DNA of 6,186 nucleotides from Chloroflexota bacterium (GTDB taxonomy: Bacteria > Chloroflexota > Limnocylindria > Limnocylindrales > CSP1-4), in NCBI GenBank assembly GCA_029858845.1, contig JAOUEG010000114.1, positions 1 through 6,186 on the forward strand. Direction: 5' to 3'. The notes beneath the pieces are model-generated. The model saw only the letters and a program-made list of their open reading frames with translations, had not been told where the DNA came from and ran no database searches. Positions within the stretch are counted from its first letter, which is position 1, and each line of letters opens with the position of its first letter. Shown here piece by piece: positions 5,986-6,186 of the stretch. Made by a program: the position numbers and the translations under genes.

Positions 5986-6186
5986 GTGCCGCTCTACGAC
6001 TACGACTGCGCCGCCTGCGGCACCCGCTTCGAGGTCGTCCACGGCGTCCATGCAGAACCTCCGACAACCTGCCCGATCTGTGGTGGCGGGCCGATCAAGA
6101 AGGCATTTGCTCCGCCGACGATCCATTTCAAGGGATCAGGCTGGGCCAAGAAGGAACGCCGAGCGGCCGCCTCGAGTGGGTCAAAG
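5986..6186 (+). CDS. FmdB-type zinc-ribbon protein (3' end outside window)
   Basis: Sixty-seven codons are visible and the frame is open at the right edge. The N-terminus MPLYDYDCAACGTRFEVVHG is the hallmark of the FmdB/CxxC_CXXC_SSSS family of small regulatory-type zinc ribbons. Cysteine pairs are at 8/11 and 29/32 (CAAC and CPIC), followed by GPIKKAFAPPTIHFKGSGW, where the family usually shows a similar phosphate-free basic stretch ending in FKGSGW. A Lys/Arg/Ala/Ser-rich tail starts at about residue 55, as is common in the family. The start is GTG at 5986, with GGAG ten bases before it. The name comes from a putative formamidase regulator; the real role of most members is unknown. It lies 16 bases after the preceding gene's stop, suggesting one transcript. 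Confidence 0.92.
   Translation, partial: MPLYDYDCAACGTRFEVVHGVHAEPPTTCPICGGGPIKKAFAPPTIHFKGSGWAKKERRAAASSGSK

Noticed and set aside
1..6186. CRISPR arrays, tRNA or rRNA genes, insertion sequences, phage or defence genes
   Set aside because: No regularly spaced repeats, tRNA-like folds, transposase motifs or terminal inverted repeats were seen on either strand.

Overview
The window is GC-rich bacterial chromosomal DNA. It holds four genes, one long regulatory RNA leader and a short stretch of gene remnants. The best guess for the source is a Chloroflexota-like bacterium, possibly an uncultured soil or freshwater lineage. This rests on three things: high GC, a full-length T-box leader that works by transcription termination in a GC-rich genome, and a repeated membrane protein resembling the DUF5671 family, which I associate with Chloroflexota. 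No marker here proves the phylum.

Left side, minus strand (1-1605): a two-gene unit read right to left. The first gene (1605-1087) encodes a 172-residue protein with one membrane anchor and an NTF2-like outer domain. After 21 bases comes a polytopic membrane protein (1065 to beyond the left edge) made of about four repeated two-helix units. A sigma70-type promoter precedes the pair at 1660-1688.

Middle, plus strand (1767-4774): an extended -10 promoter, a complete T-box riboswitch with a GTC valine specifier (1784-2021), an intrinsic terminator that competes with the antiterminator, and then valS for valyl-tRNA synthetase. Leader and gene form one logical unit: uncharged tRNA-Val should stabilise the antiterminator and let transcription enter valS. 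The open frame of valS runs back through the riboswitch, so the true start at 2042 can easily be missed.

Junction (4775-5198): no intact gene. On the minus strand lie two 3'-terminal remnants in series. One is the tail of a LacI-family regulator (about 4986-5120), the other the tail of a MalG-type sugar ABC transporter permease (about 4841-4948). They look like the residue of a lost sugar-uptake locus. The promoter of the next plus-strand gene abuts them.

Right side, plus strand (5199-6186): a 256-residue protein of unknown function with a C-terminal zinc ribbon, followed after 16 bases by the start of a small FmdB-type zinc-ribbon protein cut by the right edge. Both start with GTG and are probably co-transcribed.
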